DNA of 14,872 nucleotides from an uncultured Gardnerella sp. (lineage in GTDB: Bacteria > Actinomycetota > Actinomycetes > Actinomycetales > Bifidobacteriaceae): assembly GCA_947252975.1 (NCBI GenBank), contig CAMXWX010000022.1:1-14872 (forward strand). Direction: 5' to 3'. The notes below the pieces were generated by a model. It did no database searches. It was not told the DNA's origin and saw only the letters and a list, made by a program, of their open reading frames with translations. The position numbers and the translations under genes were made by a program. Positions 1 through 7,244 of this stretch are shown here, in pieces. How positions within the stretch are numbered: position 1 is the stretch's first letter; each line of letters begins with the position of its first letter.

Positions 1-19
1 TGACGGTGTTATAAACCTG

Positions 20-25
20 AAAGGA
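20..25 (+). promoter_or_regulatory. Ribosome binding site of rpmA
   Basis: AAAGGA lies seven bases before the ATG at 33, a normal Shine-Dalgarno spacing, and fixes the rpmA start. The 32 bases before rpmA probably lie just downstream of rplU (the usual upstream neighbour), but too little is present to identify it. Confidence 0.75.
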
Positions 26-32
26 CAGCAAG

Positions 33-284
33 ATGGCACATAAGAAGGGTGCGTCCAGCTCGCGCAACGGTCGCGATTCGCAGGCGCAATATCTTGGCGT
101 TAAGAAGTTCGGTGGAGAAGCTGTTGTGGCTGGAAACATTATTGTTCGCCAGCGCGGCACCAAGTTCCACGCAGGACAGAACGTTGCTTTGGGCAAGGAT
201 CACACGCTGTATGCTTTGGTAGACGGCAATGTGAAGTTTGGTATTCGTCGCGATCGCAAGGTTGTTGACGTAGTTACCGCCTGA
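33..284 (+). CDS. rpmA: 50S ribosomal protein L27
   Basis: This is bacterial ribosomal protein L27, whose N-terminus reaches the peptidyl-transferase centre of the 50S subunit. The 83-residue protein has the family's usual length and opens [16 protein letters not shown], the conserved basic, glycine/serine-rich tail. The core contains the typical [10 protein letters not shown] and [16 protein letters not shown] segments. The start has a good ribosome binding site, and there is no N-terminal cleavage extension of the kind seen in Firmicutes. An intrinsic terminator follows 20 bases after the stop, so the transcript that includes rpmA (probably rplU-rpmA) is expected to end here at least partly. 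The next gene, obgE, is the standard neighbour in many bacteria. Confidence 0.97.
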   Translation: MAHKKGASSSRNGRDSQAQYLGVKKFGGEAVVAGNIIVRQRGTKFHAGQNVALGKDHTLYALVDGNVKFGIRRDRKVVDVVTA

Positions 285-303
285 GTAACTCATTAATCTT
301 CTG

Positions 304-337
304 GCCGCACCCTGTTCGGTGCGGCTTTTTTGTTTTT
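304..337 (+). terminator. Intrinsic terminator after rpmA
   Basis: A perfect 8-bp GC-rich stem (GCCGCACC at 304-311, GGTGCGGC at 318-325) closes a 6-base loop and is followed directly by TTTTTTGTTTTT. This is a textbook Rho-independent terminator on the plus strand. It separates the ribosomal protein gene from obgE, which begins about 40 bases later, and could act as a partial attenuator into obgE-proB. Confidence 0.93.
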
Positions 338-378
338 GCAAATCTGGCGAGTATTGAGCATCAAGTAAGGTAAAAGTT

Positions 379-2043
379 ATGAGCGATTTTGTAGATCGAG
401 TAACAGTACATGTTAAAGGCGGCGACGGCGGTAACGGTTCCGCAGGCGTGCGTAGAGAAAAATACAAGCCACTTGCGGGTCCAAATGGCGGCAATGGCGG
501 CAATGGCGGAAGCGTTATATTCGTAGCCGATCGCAATGCAAATAGCTTGCTTGATTACCGATTTATGCCTCATCGCGTAGCGCAAAACGGCACAATGGGC
601 TTAGGAGATACAAAAGACGGATCCAAAGGAGAAGATCTTATACTCCCTGTGCCAGTTGGAACCGTGATTTTTGAGGCGAAGGGCGCATCGGGCGCGCAAA
701 AAAGGCCAGGCAACGTTTTGGCGGATTTGCAACATGTAGGAGACACTTTCGTAGTCGCAGCAGGAGGCGCAGGCGGTCTTGGAAACGCTGCTCTTGCAAA
801 TAAAGTGCGCCGCGCTCCAGGATTTGCGCTGCTTGGCGAGCCTGGCGAAGAGCGAGACGTAATCCTAGAGCTAAAGTCGATAGCAGACGTGGCGCTAGTT
901 GGATTCCCTTCTGCAGGAAAGTCAAGTCTTGTAGCATCAATCAGCGCTGCAAAGCCAAAAATCGCAGATTACCCGTTTACAACTCTTGTTCCAAATCTTG
1001 GTGTAGTCAGCTTTGGCGAATACCGCTACACAATCGCAGATGTGCCAGGGCTTATTCCAGGTGCTTCCGAAGGAAAGGGCTTGGGGTTAGAGTTTTTGCG
1101 TCACATTGAGCGCACGGAAATAATCGCCCACGTAATAGACTGTGCAACGCTAGAGCCAAATCGCGACCCAATCAGCGATTATAATGCTTTGGAACACGAG
1201 CTTTCGCAATACGCAAACAAGCTTGATTTGCCGCTTGGAGCGATTCCGATTCCCGAGCGTCCGCGAATTATTGTGCTCAACAAGATTGATGTGCCAGAAG
1301 CAAAAGAGTTGGCAGAATTTGTGCGAAGCGACTTTGAAAAAATGGGCTTGCCAGTTTTTGAGATTTCTACTGCATCTCACGAAGGCTTGAAAGATCTTGG
1401 TTTTGCGCTTGGAAAGATGGTGGCTAGTATGCGCGAAAAGCTTGCTGAGCAAGAGGCAGCGCGCGAAGAAGAGCGAGTTGTTATTCAGCCGCTTGAGCAG
1501 CCAGCATTAAGACGCCGCAGAGATGATGGGCGCGGAAGTGCTAGCGACTTTACAATTGAGCGCGAAGAAGACAAAAATGGCGACTTTTGGTTTACTGTTA
1601 CAGGCGCTAAGCCAGAGCGTTGGGTTGTGCAAACAAACTTCGACAACGACGAGGCAGTGGGCTATTTGGCGGATCGCTTAGCGAAACTTGGTGTAGAAGA
1701 CGAGTTGCGCAAGAAGGGCGCGCGACCAGGAGACGAGATTAGGATTGGCCGCGGCAATCGCATGGTTTGCTTTGACTGGGATCCAAGCATTGCAGCAGGT
1801 GCGGAAGGTTTGGATGGCGCAAGCCTTGGTGCGCGCGGAAAAGACTTGCGACTTGAGGCAAATGATCCGCGTGGTGCAAGGCGCACTAATGCGGAGCGCC
1901 GCCGCGATTACCACACTATGATGGACGCAAAGAGCGCTGTGCGAGATGCGATGATGGCGGAACGCAAGCAAGGTCATTGGGCGGATCCATCGGTAGATGA
2001 CGACAAACACGATGAGCAGAGCCTATTTGGGCGTGGTGAATAG
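379..2043 (+). CDS. obgE: Obg family GTPase (ObgE/CgtA)
   Basis: This is an Obg GTPase, which binds the 50S subunit and acts in ribosome maturation and stress control. The 554-residue protein has three recognisable parts. The glycine-rich Obg fold spans about 1-160 ([11 protein letters not shown] near the start, then a run of NGG repeats). The G domain has the P-loop GFPSAGKSS at 175-183, DVPG at 221-224 (followed by LIPGA), NKID at 301-304 and a later STAS-like G5 motif. An OCT (Obg C-terminal) domain spans roughly 390-468. About 85 further charged residues follow, longer than in E. coli CgtA; such C-terminal tails vary between lineages. The start is supported by TAAGG at 366-370, eight bases upstream. 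proB begins on the base after the stop, so the two are probably cotranscribed and translationally coupled. Confidence 0.96.
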   Translation: MSDFVDRVTVHVKGGDGGNGSAGVRREKYKPLAGPNGGNGGNGGSVIFVADRNANSLLDYRFMPHRVAQNGTMGLGDTKDGSKGEDLILPVPVGTVIFEAKGASGAQKRPGNVLADLQHVGDTFVVAAGGAGGLGNAALANKVRRAPGFALLGEPGEERDVILELKSIADVALVGFPSAGKSSLVASISAAKPKIADYPFTTLVPNLGVVSFGEYRYTIADVPGLIPGASEGKGLGLEFLRHIERTEIIAHVIDCATLEPNRDPISDYNALEHELSQYANKLDLPLGAIPIPERPRIIVLNKIDVPEAKELAEFVRSDFEKMGLPVFEISTASHEGLKDLGFALGKMVASMREKLAEQEAAREEERVVIQPLEQPALRRRRDDGRGSASDFTIEREEDKNGDFWFTVTGAKPERWVVQTNFDNDEAVGYLADRLAKLGVEDELRKKGARPGDEIRIGRGNRMVCFDWDPSIAAGAEGLDGASLGARGKDLRLEANDPRGARRTNAERRRDYHTMMDAKSAVRDAMMAERKQGHWADPSVDDDKHDEQSLFGRGE

Positions 2044-3189
2044 ATGGTTAATAAAGCAATTGAGCCTACCGAAAACGGGGTTCGGAGTTCAATTAGCAAT
2101 GCGCGCACAATAGTCGTAAAAGTGGGGTCTAGCTCGCTAACGGCGCAAAATGGCCATTTAGATGTGCAAAAGCTGCGCTCGCTAGTAGACGCCATTAGTC
2201 GCGCGCAAATTAACGGAGCGCATGTTGTGCTTGTGTCTTCTGGCGCAATCGCAGCAGGATTTGGGCTTCTGGGCTTTGATTCTAGGCCAAAAGACGTTCC
2301 AACGCAGCAAGCTACGGCTTCGGTTGGTCAGGGCTTGCTTATGGCGCAATACGAGCAAGCATTTGCAAAATATGGTCTAAAAGTAGGGCAAATGCTGCTA
2401 ACGGCAGACGTTACTATTTCGCCGTCTCGCTATCGCAATGCTCAGCGCACAATGCTTAGGCTGCTGGAATTAGGCGTTGTGCCAATCGTAAACGAAAACG
2501 ACGCTCTGTCTAGCAACGAAATACGTTTTGGTGATAACGATAGGCTTGCGGCGCTTGTGGCGAACATTGTGCGAGCAGATGCGCTGGTTCTTTTAACAGA
2601 TGTTGACGCGCTTTACACGGCTCCGCCTAGTGAGCCAGGTGCTAAGCGAATTGGCTTTGTTGCAGATGTTACGCGTGCGCTAGACGATGTTAAAGTTGGC
2701 GAAAGCGGCTCGGGCGTTGGCACAGGTGGAATGGTGACCAAGATGGATGCGGCGCACGTTGCTGCTGTTTCTGGAATACCAACGCTTTTGACATGTGCTA
2801 GTAACGCGGAGGGTGCGCTATCTGGCGATTCGGTTGGAACCGTGTTTGCTCCACTAAACTCGCGCGCGTCTTCTAGAAGACTTTGGATTGGTTTTGCGTC
2901 TAATCCGCATGGCTCGATTATTGTAGATGCTGGTGCTGCTGCAGCTGTTTGCGCAGGGCGAGCGAGCCTGCTGGCTGCTGGAATTGTGGGAGTTACTGGC
3001 GATTTTTCTGCAAGCGACCCAGTGTGGATTGACGACGAGCATGGCAACCACTTAGCCAAGGGTCTAGTTGCATTTGATTCAGACGAGATACCGCAGGTAA
3101 TGGGTCTTACAACGGATGATTTAGAGGCCACTTTGGGGCGGCAATACGCGCATCCTGTGGTTCATCGCGACAATCTTGTGCTTTTATAG
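2044..3189 (+). CDS. proB: Glutamate 5-kinase
   Basis: ProB phosphorylates L-glutamate with ATP to gamma-glutamyl phosphate, the first step of proline synthesis, in the cytoplasm. The 381-residue protein has the amino-acid-kinase fold (about 20-265), opening with TIVVKVGSSSLT (Lys26 in the phosphate-binding strand). It continues with VVLVSSGAIAAG and a conserved NENDALSSNEIRFGDNDRLAALVA segment, seen here as NEND and FGDNDRLAA. A C-terminal PUA domain follows at about 290-370 (SIIVDAGAAAAV). The length fits PUA-containing ProB enzymes. The ATG is the base after the obgE stop, and no separate ribosome binding site stands out, consistent with coupled translation. proA, the next enzyme of the pathway, is not adjacent; an aminotransferase follows instead. 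The order obgE-proB is common in Actinobacteria. Confidence 0.95.
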   Translation: MVNKAIEPTENGVRSSISNARTIVVKVGSSSLTAQNGHLDVQKLRSLVDAISRAQINGAHVVLVSSGAIAAGFGLLGFDSRPKDVPTQQATASVGQGLLMAQYEQAFAKYGLKVGQMLLTADVTISPSRYRNAQRTMLRLLELGVVPIVNENDALSSNEIRFGDNDRLAALVANIVRADALVLLTDVDALYTAPPSEPGAKRIGFVADVTRALDDVKVGESGSGVGTGGMVTKMDAAHVAAVSGIPTLLTCASNAEGALSGDSVGTVFAPLNSRASSRRLWIGFASNPHGSIIVDAGAAAAVCAGRASLLAAGIVGVTGDFSASDPVWIDDEHGNHLAKGLVAFDSDEIPQVMGLTTDDLEATLGRQYAHPVVHRDNLVLL

Positions 3190-3241
3190 CATTTGCTGCG
3201 ATTTGCGCTTTCCTTGTTTATTGTTGCGCGACGACCTGCCT

Positions 3242-3321
3242 TGTAGTGCGATTGTACTGAATTTCGGTGTTTTTTAATACAAACGCACTACATAAACAAA
3301 CAAAACTGTAGTGTGATTGTA
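3242..3321 (-). repeat. 80-bp three-armed palindromic repeat, copy 1
   Basis: Three 15-nt arms sit at 3242-3256 (TGTAGTGCGATTGTA), 3278-3292 (TACAAACGCACTACA) and 3307-3321 (TGTAGTGTGATTGTA). The middle arm can pair with either outer arm (14/15 with the first; 13/15 with the last, one of the two mismatches being a possible G-U pair in RNA). Read on the minus strand, this is homologous to 7048-7127: the same 80-bp length and arm order, a near-identical first spacer, and about 53 of 58 positions matching in the arms plus first spacer. The second spacer is diverged. It lies between proB and aspC. I infer a dispersed non-coding repeat; the family is not one I recognise. Confidence 0.8.
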
Positions 3322-3371
3322 CCAAATTCTACCCAATTTATGCGCAAAATCGGGAAATAACGTGTAATGGT

Positions 3372-3377
3372 TAAACT
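3372..3377 (+). promoter_or_regulatory. Candidate -10 element for a leaderless aspC transcript
   Basis: TAAACT fits the actinobacterial TANNNT -10 pattern and ends six bases before the ATG at 3384. Transcription would therefore start on or next to the start codon. No Shine-Dalgarno sequence precedes the ATG, which agrees with a leaderless message. I see no convincing -35 hexamer at the expected distance, so the call is moderate. Confidence 0.5.
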
Positions 3378-3383
3378 GTAAGT

Positions 3384-4688
3384 ATGGCAGAAAATATCGC
3401 AGCAAATATGGCAGAAAACGAATCGCAAATCGCAGAAGGTTCGCAACAAATCGCAGCAAATACATCAAACTCCCAATGGCGCTCTATGAGCAATCGCATT
3501 AACAAAGTCGCTCCAAGCGCAACGCTTGCTGTAGATGGCAAAGCAAAAGCAATGAAAGCTGCAGGAATCGACGTTATTAGCTTCGGCGCAGGTGAGCCTG
3601 ATTTTCCAACGCCGCTCTACATTGTGGAAGCCGCAGCCGCCGCATGCAAAGACCCAAAAAACTACAAGTACACGGCTACGGCTGGCCTTCCAGAGTTGCG
3701 CGAGGCGATTGCGCGCAAAGTTAAGCGCGATTCTGGCTACGATGTTTCCCCAAATCAAGTTGTTGTAACGAATGGCGGCAAACAGGCTGTTTACGAAGCA
3801 TGCCAGATTTTGCTAAATGATGGCGACGAAGTTATAATCCCAGCGCCATATTGGACAAGCTACCCAGAGGCAGTAAAACTTGCAGGCGGCGTTCCTGTGC
3901 CTGTTATGTCTGGCGCGGATCGCGGTTTTGAGCCAGATATTGATGCGATTGAGGCGGCTCGCACACCGCGCACGCGTGCGATTATTGTAACTTCGCCTTC
4001 TAATCCAACAGGCGCTATTTGGAGCGCACAAACGATTCGCGCGATTGGCGAATGGGCTATAAAACACCATATTTGGGTGCTTTCCGACGAGATTTACGAG
4101 CACTTGCATTACGACGGCGTAAAAACTTCGTACATTGGCGTGGAAGTGCCAGAAGTGCGCGACCAGCTGCTTGTTTTGAATGGCGTTGCAAAAACTTACG
4201 CAATGCCAGGTTGGCGTGTTGGATGGATGGTTGCTCCGCTTGAGGCCGCAAAAGCCGCGATTAAGCTTCAAAGCCACATGACGTCTAACGTTTCCAATAT
4301 TTCGCAGCGCGCAGCTCTTGCAGCAGTCGGCGGACCATTAGATGAAGTTGCAAAAATGCGTGATTCCTTCGACGCTCGTCGCAAGGCGATTGTGCAAGCG
4401 TTAAACAGCATGGAAGGCGTAACTTGTCCTCTTTCGCACGGCGCTTTTTATGCGTTTGCAAACGTTGAGGCGCTGCTTAATCGCCCGTTGGGCAAGGATT
4501 CTAAGATTCCAGGCACATCGTCTGTGTTCGCGCAAATGCTACTTGACGAAGCGCATGTTGCTGCTGTTCCTGGCGAGGCTTTTGGCGCGCCTGGCTACTT
4601 GCGATTCTCGTGCGCTTTGGCGGATAGTCAGCTTGCTGAGGGTATGAGGCGCATGAAGCAGTGGATTGAAAGCGGAAGCGCGTTTTAA
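3384..4688 (+). CDS. aspC: Class I pyridoxal-phosphate aminotransferase (probable aspartate aminotransferase)
   Basis: This is a fold-type I, PLP-dependent aminotransferase of the prokaryotic aspartate aminotransferase (AAT Ib) type, likely interconverting aspartate/oxaloacetate and glutamate/2-oxoglutarate. Visible family marks are INKVAPSATLAVDGKAKAMKAAG, FGAGEPDFPTP, a TNGGKQAVYEA segment, SPSNPTGA, and the PLP-lysine region NGVAKTYAMPGWRVGW with Lys270 as the Schiff-base lysine. The 434 residues include about 35 extra at the N-terminus (IAAN and MAEN repeated, mostly Ala/Glu/Gln/Asn) before the conserved fold. The ATG at 3384 has a -10 box six bases upstream and no ribosome binding site, so I kept it as a leaderless start. 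Met9 (3408) and Met35 (3486) are alternatives, but neither has a ribosome binding site. Exact substrate specificity cannot be settled from sequence. Confidence 0.88.
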   Translation: MAENIAANMAENESQIAEGSQQIAANTSNSQWRSMSNRINKVAPSATLAVDGKAKAMKAAGIDVISFGAGEPDFPTPLYIVEAAAAACKDPKNYKYTATAGLPELREAIARKVKRDSGYDVSPNQVVVTNGGKQAVYEACQILLNDGDEVIIPAPYWTSYPEAVKLAGGVPVPVMSGADRGFEPDIDAIEAARTPRTRAIIVTSPSNPTGAIWSAQTIRAIGEWAIKHHIWVLSDEIYEHLHYDGVKTSYIGVEVPEVRDQLLVLNGVAKTYAMPGWRVGWMVAPLEAAKAAIKLQSHMTSNVSNISQRAALAAVGGPLDEVAKMRDSFDARRKAIVQALNSMEGVTCPLSHGAFYAFANVEALLNRPLGKDSKIPGTSSVFAQMLLDEAHVAAVPGEAFGAPGYLRFSCALADSQLAEGMRRMKQWIESGSAF

Positions 4689-4737
4689 GCGTTGCAGCGC
4701 ATTTGCACACGCGGAAAAGTCGCCAGCAACCGCGCAT

Positions 4738-4754
4738 TTAGCGACACTCGCTAA
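4738..4754. other. Small inverted repeat downstream of aspC
   Basis: TTAGCG at 4738-4743 and CGCTAA at 4749-4754 form a 6-bp stem with a 5-base loop. Neither strand has a proper T-run directly after it, so it is a weak candidate for aspC transcript termination. Nothing else gene-like is seen in 4689-4809. Confidence 0.3.
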
Positions 4755-4809
4755 TCATAATAAAAACCCTTAAATCTTGCCCTTCCGCTATCATGAATAT
4801 TCGGCGGTT

Positions 4810-4838
4810 TTGCCAAGTCAATCTTTTTAAGGTATGAT
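4810..4838 (+). promoter_or_regulatory. Sigma-70-type promoter of tRNA-Trp/secE/nusG
   Basis: TTGCCA at 4810-4815 and TATGAT at 4833-4838 are separated by exactly 17 bases, close to the housekeeping consensus. Transcription would begin at about 4845, a few bases before the mature tRNA end at 4853. It is the best-formed promoter in the window, as expected for a stable RNA gene, and probably also drives secE and nusG. Confidence 0.82.
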
Positions 4839-4852
4839 TAGCAAGTTCACCT

Positions 4853-4928
4853 AGGGATGTGGCGCAATTGGTAGCGCAACGGTCTCCAAAACCGTAGGTT
4901 GTGGGTTCGAGTCCCGCCGTCCCTGCCA
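4853..4928 (+). tRNA. trnW: tRNA-Trp (anticodon CCA)
   Basis: The 76-nt sequence folds as a cloverleaf. The acceptor stem is AGGGATG with CGTCCCT, the D arm carries GGCGCAATTGGTAGCGC, and the anticodon arm is ACGGT-CTCCAAA-ACCGT with CCA at positions 34-36, reading UGG. The T arm has the GGTTCGAGTCC core. The 3' CCA is encoded in the DNA (4926-4928). It sits immediately before secE, as in many Actinobacteria, and shares that transcript. Confidence 0.96.
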
Positions 4929-4953
4929 GTTTTATTGTTAACAATTTTTAAAC

Positions 4954-4959
4954 GAAGGA
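4954..4959 (+). promoter_or_regulatory. Ribosome binding site of secE
   Basis: GAAGGA lies seven bases before the ATG at 4967 and supports this start. It is between the tRNA and secE, so the message can be translated after tRNA processing. Confidence 0.7.
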
Positions 4960-4966
4960 TTCAAGC

Positions 4967-5182
4967 ATGGCCAAGGCAAAAGAGAAGAAGCCAAATTTGT
5001 TCATGCGTATTGGCATGTTCATTAAGCAAACTATTGACGAGACGCGCAAAGTCGTAGCTCCACACGGCAAAGAGTTGTTTGCTTGGTCTGCTTCCGTGTT
5101 TATTTTTGTTATTTTCTTGATGGTTTTTGTCACTGTTATGGACTTCGGTTTAGGCAAGTCCGTTATGTGGCTGTTTGGCTGA
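4967..5182 (+). CDS. secE: Preprotein translocase subunit SecE
   Basis: SecE clamps and stabilises SecY in the membrane-embedded SecYEG channel. The 71-residue, single-membrane-span form is typical of Gram-positive bacteria and Actinobacteria. A basic N-terminus (MAKAKEKKPN) leads into the amphipathic helix, with the conserved FIKQTIDETRKVVAPHGKEL segment (compare the usual ELRKVxWP). This is followed by one hydrophobic helix at about 44-63 (SVFIFVIFLMVFVTVMDFG). The usual proline after the basic motif is present. nusG follows 28 bases after the stop, the classic secE-nusG pair. Confidence 0.94.
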   Translation: MAKAKEKKPNLFMRIGMFIKQTIDETRKVVAPHGKELFAWSASVFIFVIFLMVFVTVMDFGLGKSVMWLFG

Positions 5183-5210
5183 TTTAAACGAATTTTGAGG
5201 GTGTGCAAAT

Positions 5211-6050
5211 ATGACTGACGAGTTGAATCTCGAAAATGTTGAATCCGTAGATAATTCTGTAGAGAATCTAGATAATCTTGCGAATTTAGACGCATCTGCC
5301 GATGCGGTGGAGGCGCATGAGCAGGCTAATTCTACGGCTGCTGGCGATTTGCCAGCGGAAAATAACGCTGATTCTGCCGACAATTCTGCTGATTCCACCG
5401 ATTCCGCCGACTCTGCAGACGTAGACCCTACAGATGCTGGCGCAGCCGCTGTTGCCGAATTCTCCAAGACTTTGCGAACTCTTGAAGGCAAGTGGTATGT
5501 TCTTCACACCTACTCTGGCTACGAGAAGCGCGTTAAAACTAACGTTGAATCTCGCGTTCAAAGCTTTGGTTTGGAAGACAAGATTTTCCAGATTGAAGTT
5601 CCAATGGAAGAAGTCGAAAAGCACACAGACAAGGGCAAGAAGGTTATTACGCGCGTGCGCGTTCCAGGATATGTGCTTATTCGCATGTGGCCAGACGAGA
5701 ATGCTCGCCGCATTGTGCGCGAGACCGAAGGTGTTACTGGTTTTGTTGGCCCGTCTAAGGAGCCAGCGCCTCTTAGCCGCAAGGAAGTTATTGATATGAT
5801 GGCTCCTATGATTGCGTCTGAGGCGTTGAAGAAGGCTGGAGATAAGCCAGCAGCAGCTCGTAAGCGTACTGTTGAGGTTGCTTACAAGGTTGGAGATCAA
5901 GTTACAGTTACCGACGGCCCATTTGCAACTATGGCTGCCGTTGTTTCGGACGTAGATCCTACAACGCAAAAGCTTACGGTTCTTGTTTCTATCTTTGGCA
6001 GAGAGACTCCTGTGGAGCTTGGCTTTGACCAGGTAGAGCCTATTGTTTGA
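5211..6050 (+). CDS. nusG: Transcription termination/antitermination protein NusG
   Basis: NusG binds RNA polymerase beside the active cleft, modulates pausing and Rho-dependent termination, and links polymerase to the leading ribosome. The NGN domain begins at Lys94-Trp95 ([16 protein letters not shown]) and runs to about 215, including [10 protein letters not shown] and [15 protein letters not shown]. The KOW domain is at about 225-279 ([14 protein letters not shown]). The first ~93 residues form a strongly acidic, low-complexity extension with repeated SAD/STD units; long acidic N-termini are common in actinobacterial NusG. GAGGG at 5197-5201 is the ribosome binding site, nine bases from the ATG. 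No rplK-rplA pair follows in this window, contrary to the commonest arrangement. Confidence 0.96.
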   Translation: MTDELNLENVESVDNSVENLDNLANLDASADAVEAHEQANSTAAGDLPAENNADSADNSADSTDSADSADVDPTDAGAAAVAEFSKTLRTLEGKWYVLHTYSGYEKRVKTNVESRVQSFGLEDKIFQIEVPMEEVEKHTDKGKKVITRVRVPGYVLIRMWPDENARRIVRETEGVTGFVGPSKEPAPLSRKEVIDMMAPMIASEALKKAGDKPAAARKRTVEVAYKVGDQVTVTDGPFATMAAVVSDVDPTTQKLTVLVSIFGRETPVELGFDQVEPIV

Positions 6051-6070
6051 TAGCTATTTCTTTGATAGCT
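6046..6070 (+). repeat. Short direct repeat across the nusG stop
   Basis: TTTGATAGCT occurs at 6046-6055, overlapping the nusG TGA, and again at 6061-6070, a 15-bp period. The rest of the 82-base nusG-birA gap is T-rich, with no convincing terminator, so birA may be reached by readthrough from nusG. Confidence 0.55.
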
Positions 6071-6132
6071 GTTGTTTAATAGGTTTAGTCTGTTTAGGCG
6101 ATTTTAATAGATTTTAAGGGATTTAATTCTCG

Positions 6133-7047
6133 ATGAATTTTATCTTTTTAGACTCGGTTGATTCTACGCAAAATATTGCGCGAAAAGAGCTTATTGATTG
6201 CGATTTTGAAAGCTCTTCAATCTTGAATCCGCTTGTTTGTGCGATTATTGCAAACAATCAAAGCGCTGGCAGAGGTCGTCTTGGTCGCAAGTGGGTTAGC
6301 GAATCGGGGCAAAGCTTTCTAGCGTCTTATGGTGCTGTTTTGCCAAAAAGCGTTGTTATGGATTCAAAATACAACGGTTGGCTGCCTATGATTGCAGGAC
6401 TTTGCGCAAGAGACGCGTTGATTGGCGCGCTTAAAGATGTTGGTGCGCGCAAAATCGCAGAAGCCAGCGAAGTTGGCGAAATTAGCGAAATCGGCGAAGT
6501 CGAAAGTAAAATTTGCGATTTTGGTCAAGAAATAAAAATCAAGTGGCCAAATGACATTTTTATTGGCGATTGCAAAGAAGGCGGAATTTTAACCGAAATC
6601 GCAGCACTTGCAAATCATGACTCTTTACAACAAAATATTGGTGTGATTTTTGGAATCGGCCTTAATCTTAATGTGTCTAAAAGCAATCTTCCAATCGAAA
6701 AAGCAACATCTTTACAAATGCATTACGCGAATCTTCCAAATGCAATGCAATTAAGGGATATTATTGCTAAGCGTTTAGCGCAAAACTTAAACAGTAGACT
6801 AGCGAGTTTTGTGCAAAATCCTGCGCAAAACGCATTGTGCTTGCGTAAGGAAGTTAGTGCGGTTTGCTGGACTCTTGGTCGCAAAGTTAGCGTGTATGCG
6901 CCAGAAGTTAATAGTGAACTAAATAACAGTGAATGCGTAGAAGGCGTTGCGCAGAGTATTACTGACGATGCTTCGCTTTTGATTCTTAAAGACTCGGGAG
7001 AATCTGCGATTGTGCACACTGGCGATGTTCACGCGCTTAGTGTTTGA
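6133..7047 (+). CDS. birA: Biotin--[acetyl-CoA-carboxylase] ligase (BirA, without DNA-binding domain)
   Basis: This ligase activates biotin to biotinyl-AMP and transfers it to the carrier-domain lysine of acyl-CoA carboxylase. The biotin/adenylate loop GRGRLGRKW is at 46-54 and KWPND at 137-141, with EGGILTE just after. The C-terminal SH3-like domain occupies about 250-304 (GRKVSVYAP). It starts directly with the catalytic domain, so there is no N-terminal helix-turn-helix and it is not expected to act as the biotin repressor. An acidic repeat-like insert (SEVGEISEIGEVES, about 111-124) precedes the KWPND strand. A possible ribosome binding site, AAGGGA at 6116-6121, lies a rather long 11 bases from the ATG. 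Its target, AccBC, and the biotin importer BioY are neighbours. Confidence 0.92.
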   Translation: MNFIFLDSVDSTQNIARKELIDCDFESSSILNPLVCAIIANNQSAGRGRLGRKWVSESGQSFLASYGAVLPKSVVMDSKYNGWLPMIAGLCARDALIGALKDVGARKIAEASEVGEISEIGEVESKICDFGQEIKIKWPNDIFIGDCKEGGILTEIAALANHDSLQQNIGVIFGIGLNLNVSKSNLPIEKATSLQMHYANLPNAMQLRDIIAKRLAQNLNSRLASFVQNPAQNALCLRKEVSAVCWTLGRKVSVYAPEVNSELNNSECVEGVAQSITDDASLLILKDSGESAIVHTGDVHALSV

Positions 7048-7127
7048 TACAATCGCACTATAGTTTTGTGTGTTTTGTAGTGCGATTGTATGGCGACACG
7101 CCGTAAATTAGGTACAAACGCACTACA
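7048..7127 (+). repeat. 80-bp three-armed palindromic repeat, copy 2
   Basis: The arms are 7048-7062 (starting TACAATCGCACTA), 7076-7090 (TGTAGTGCGATTGTA) and 7113-7127 (TACAAACGCACTACA). The middle arm pairs perfectly over 13 bp with the first (7048-7060 with 7078-7090) and over 14 of 15 with the third, so the two hairpins exclude one another. It starts on the base after the birA stop codon. The homologous copy at 3242-3321 is on the opposite strand. No T-run follows either hairpin, so it is not a standard terminator. Confidence 0.82.
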
Positions 7128-7244
7128 TGATTACGCAGATTTCACTAAGCTAGGTAGAGATTCGAGATTTTTCGCCGCGAAAGAGGTGTATCGTTAGCGC
7201 GGTCTAAGCGCGCTATTCCTCACGGCTATTAGTAGTCGTTCGGC

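Noticed and set aside
9..536. A 175-codon minus-strand reading frame across rpmA, its terminator and obgE
   Set aside because: It is antisense to two certain genes and crosses the terminator; its proline-rich N-terminal part is the reverse of the Obg NGG repeats.
4738..4944. A 68-codon minus-strand reading frame over the tRNA
   Set aside because: It is the reverse complement of tRNA-Trp and gives the familiar GTAGLEPTTYGFGDRCAT type peptide that is a known tRNA annotation artefact.
5286..5969. A 227-codon minus-strand reading frame
   Set aside because: It lies entirely antisense to nusG, with no promoter, ribosome binding site or recognisable domain.
7048..7090. Intrinsic terminator for birA
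   Set aside because: The 13-bp stem is strong, but the sequence after it has no T-run on the plus strand, so I left it as part of the repeat.
3242..7127. CRISPR-like repeats
   Set aside because: The 15-nt arms recur with short, unequal spacers and alternate in orientation. There are only three per locus and no cas gene, so they are palindromic repeat arms and not a CRISPR array.
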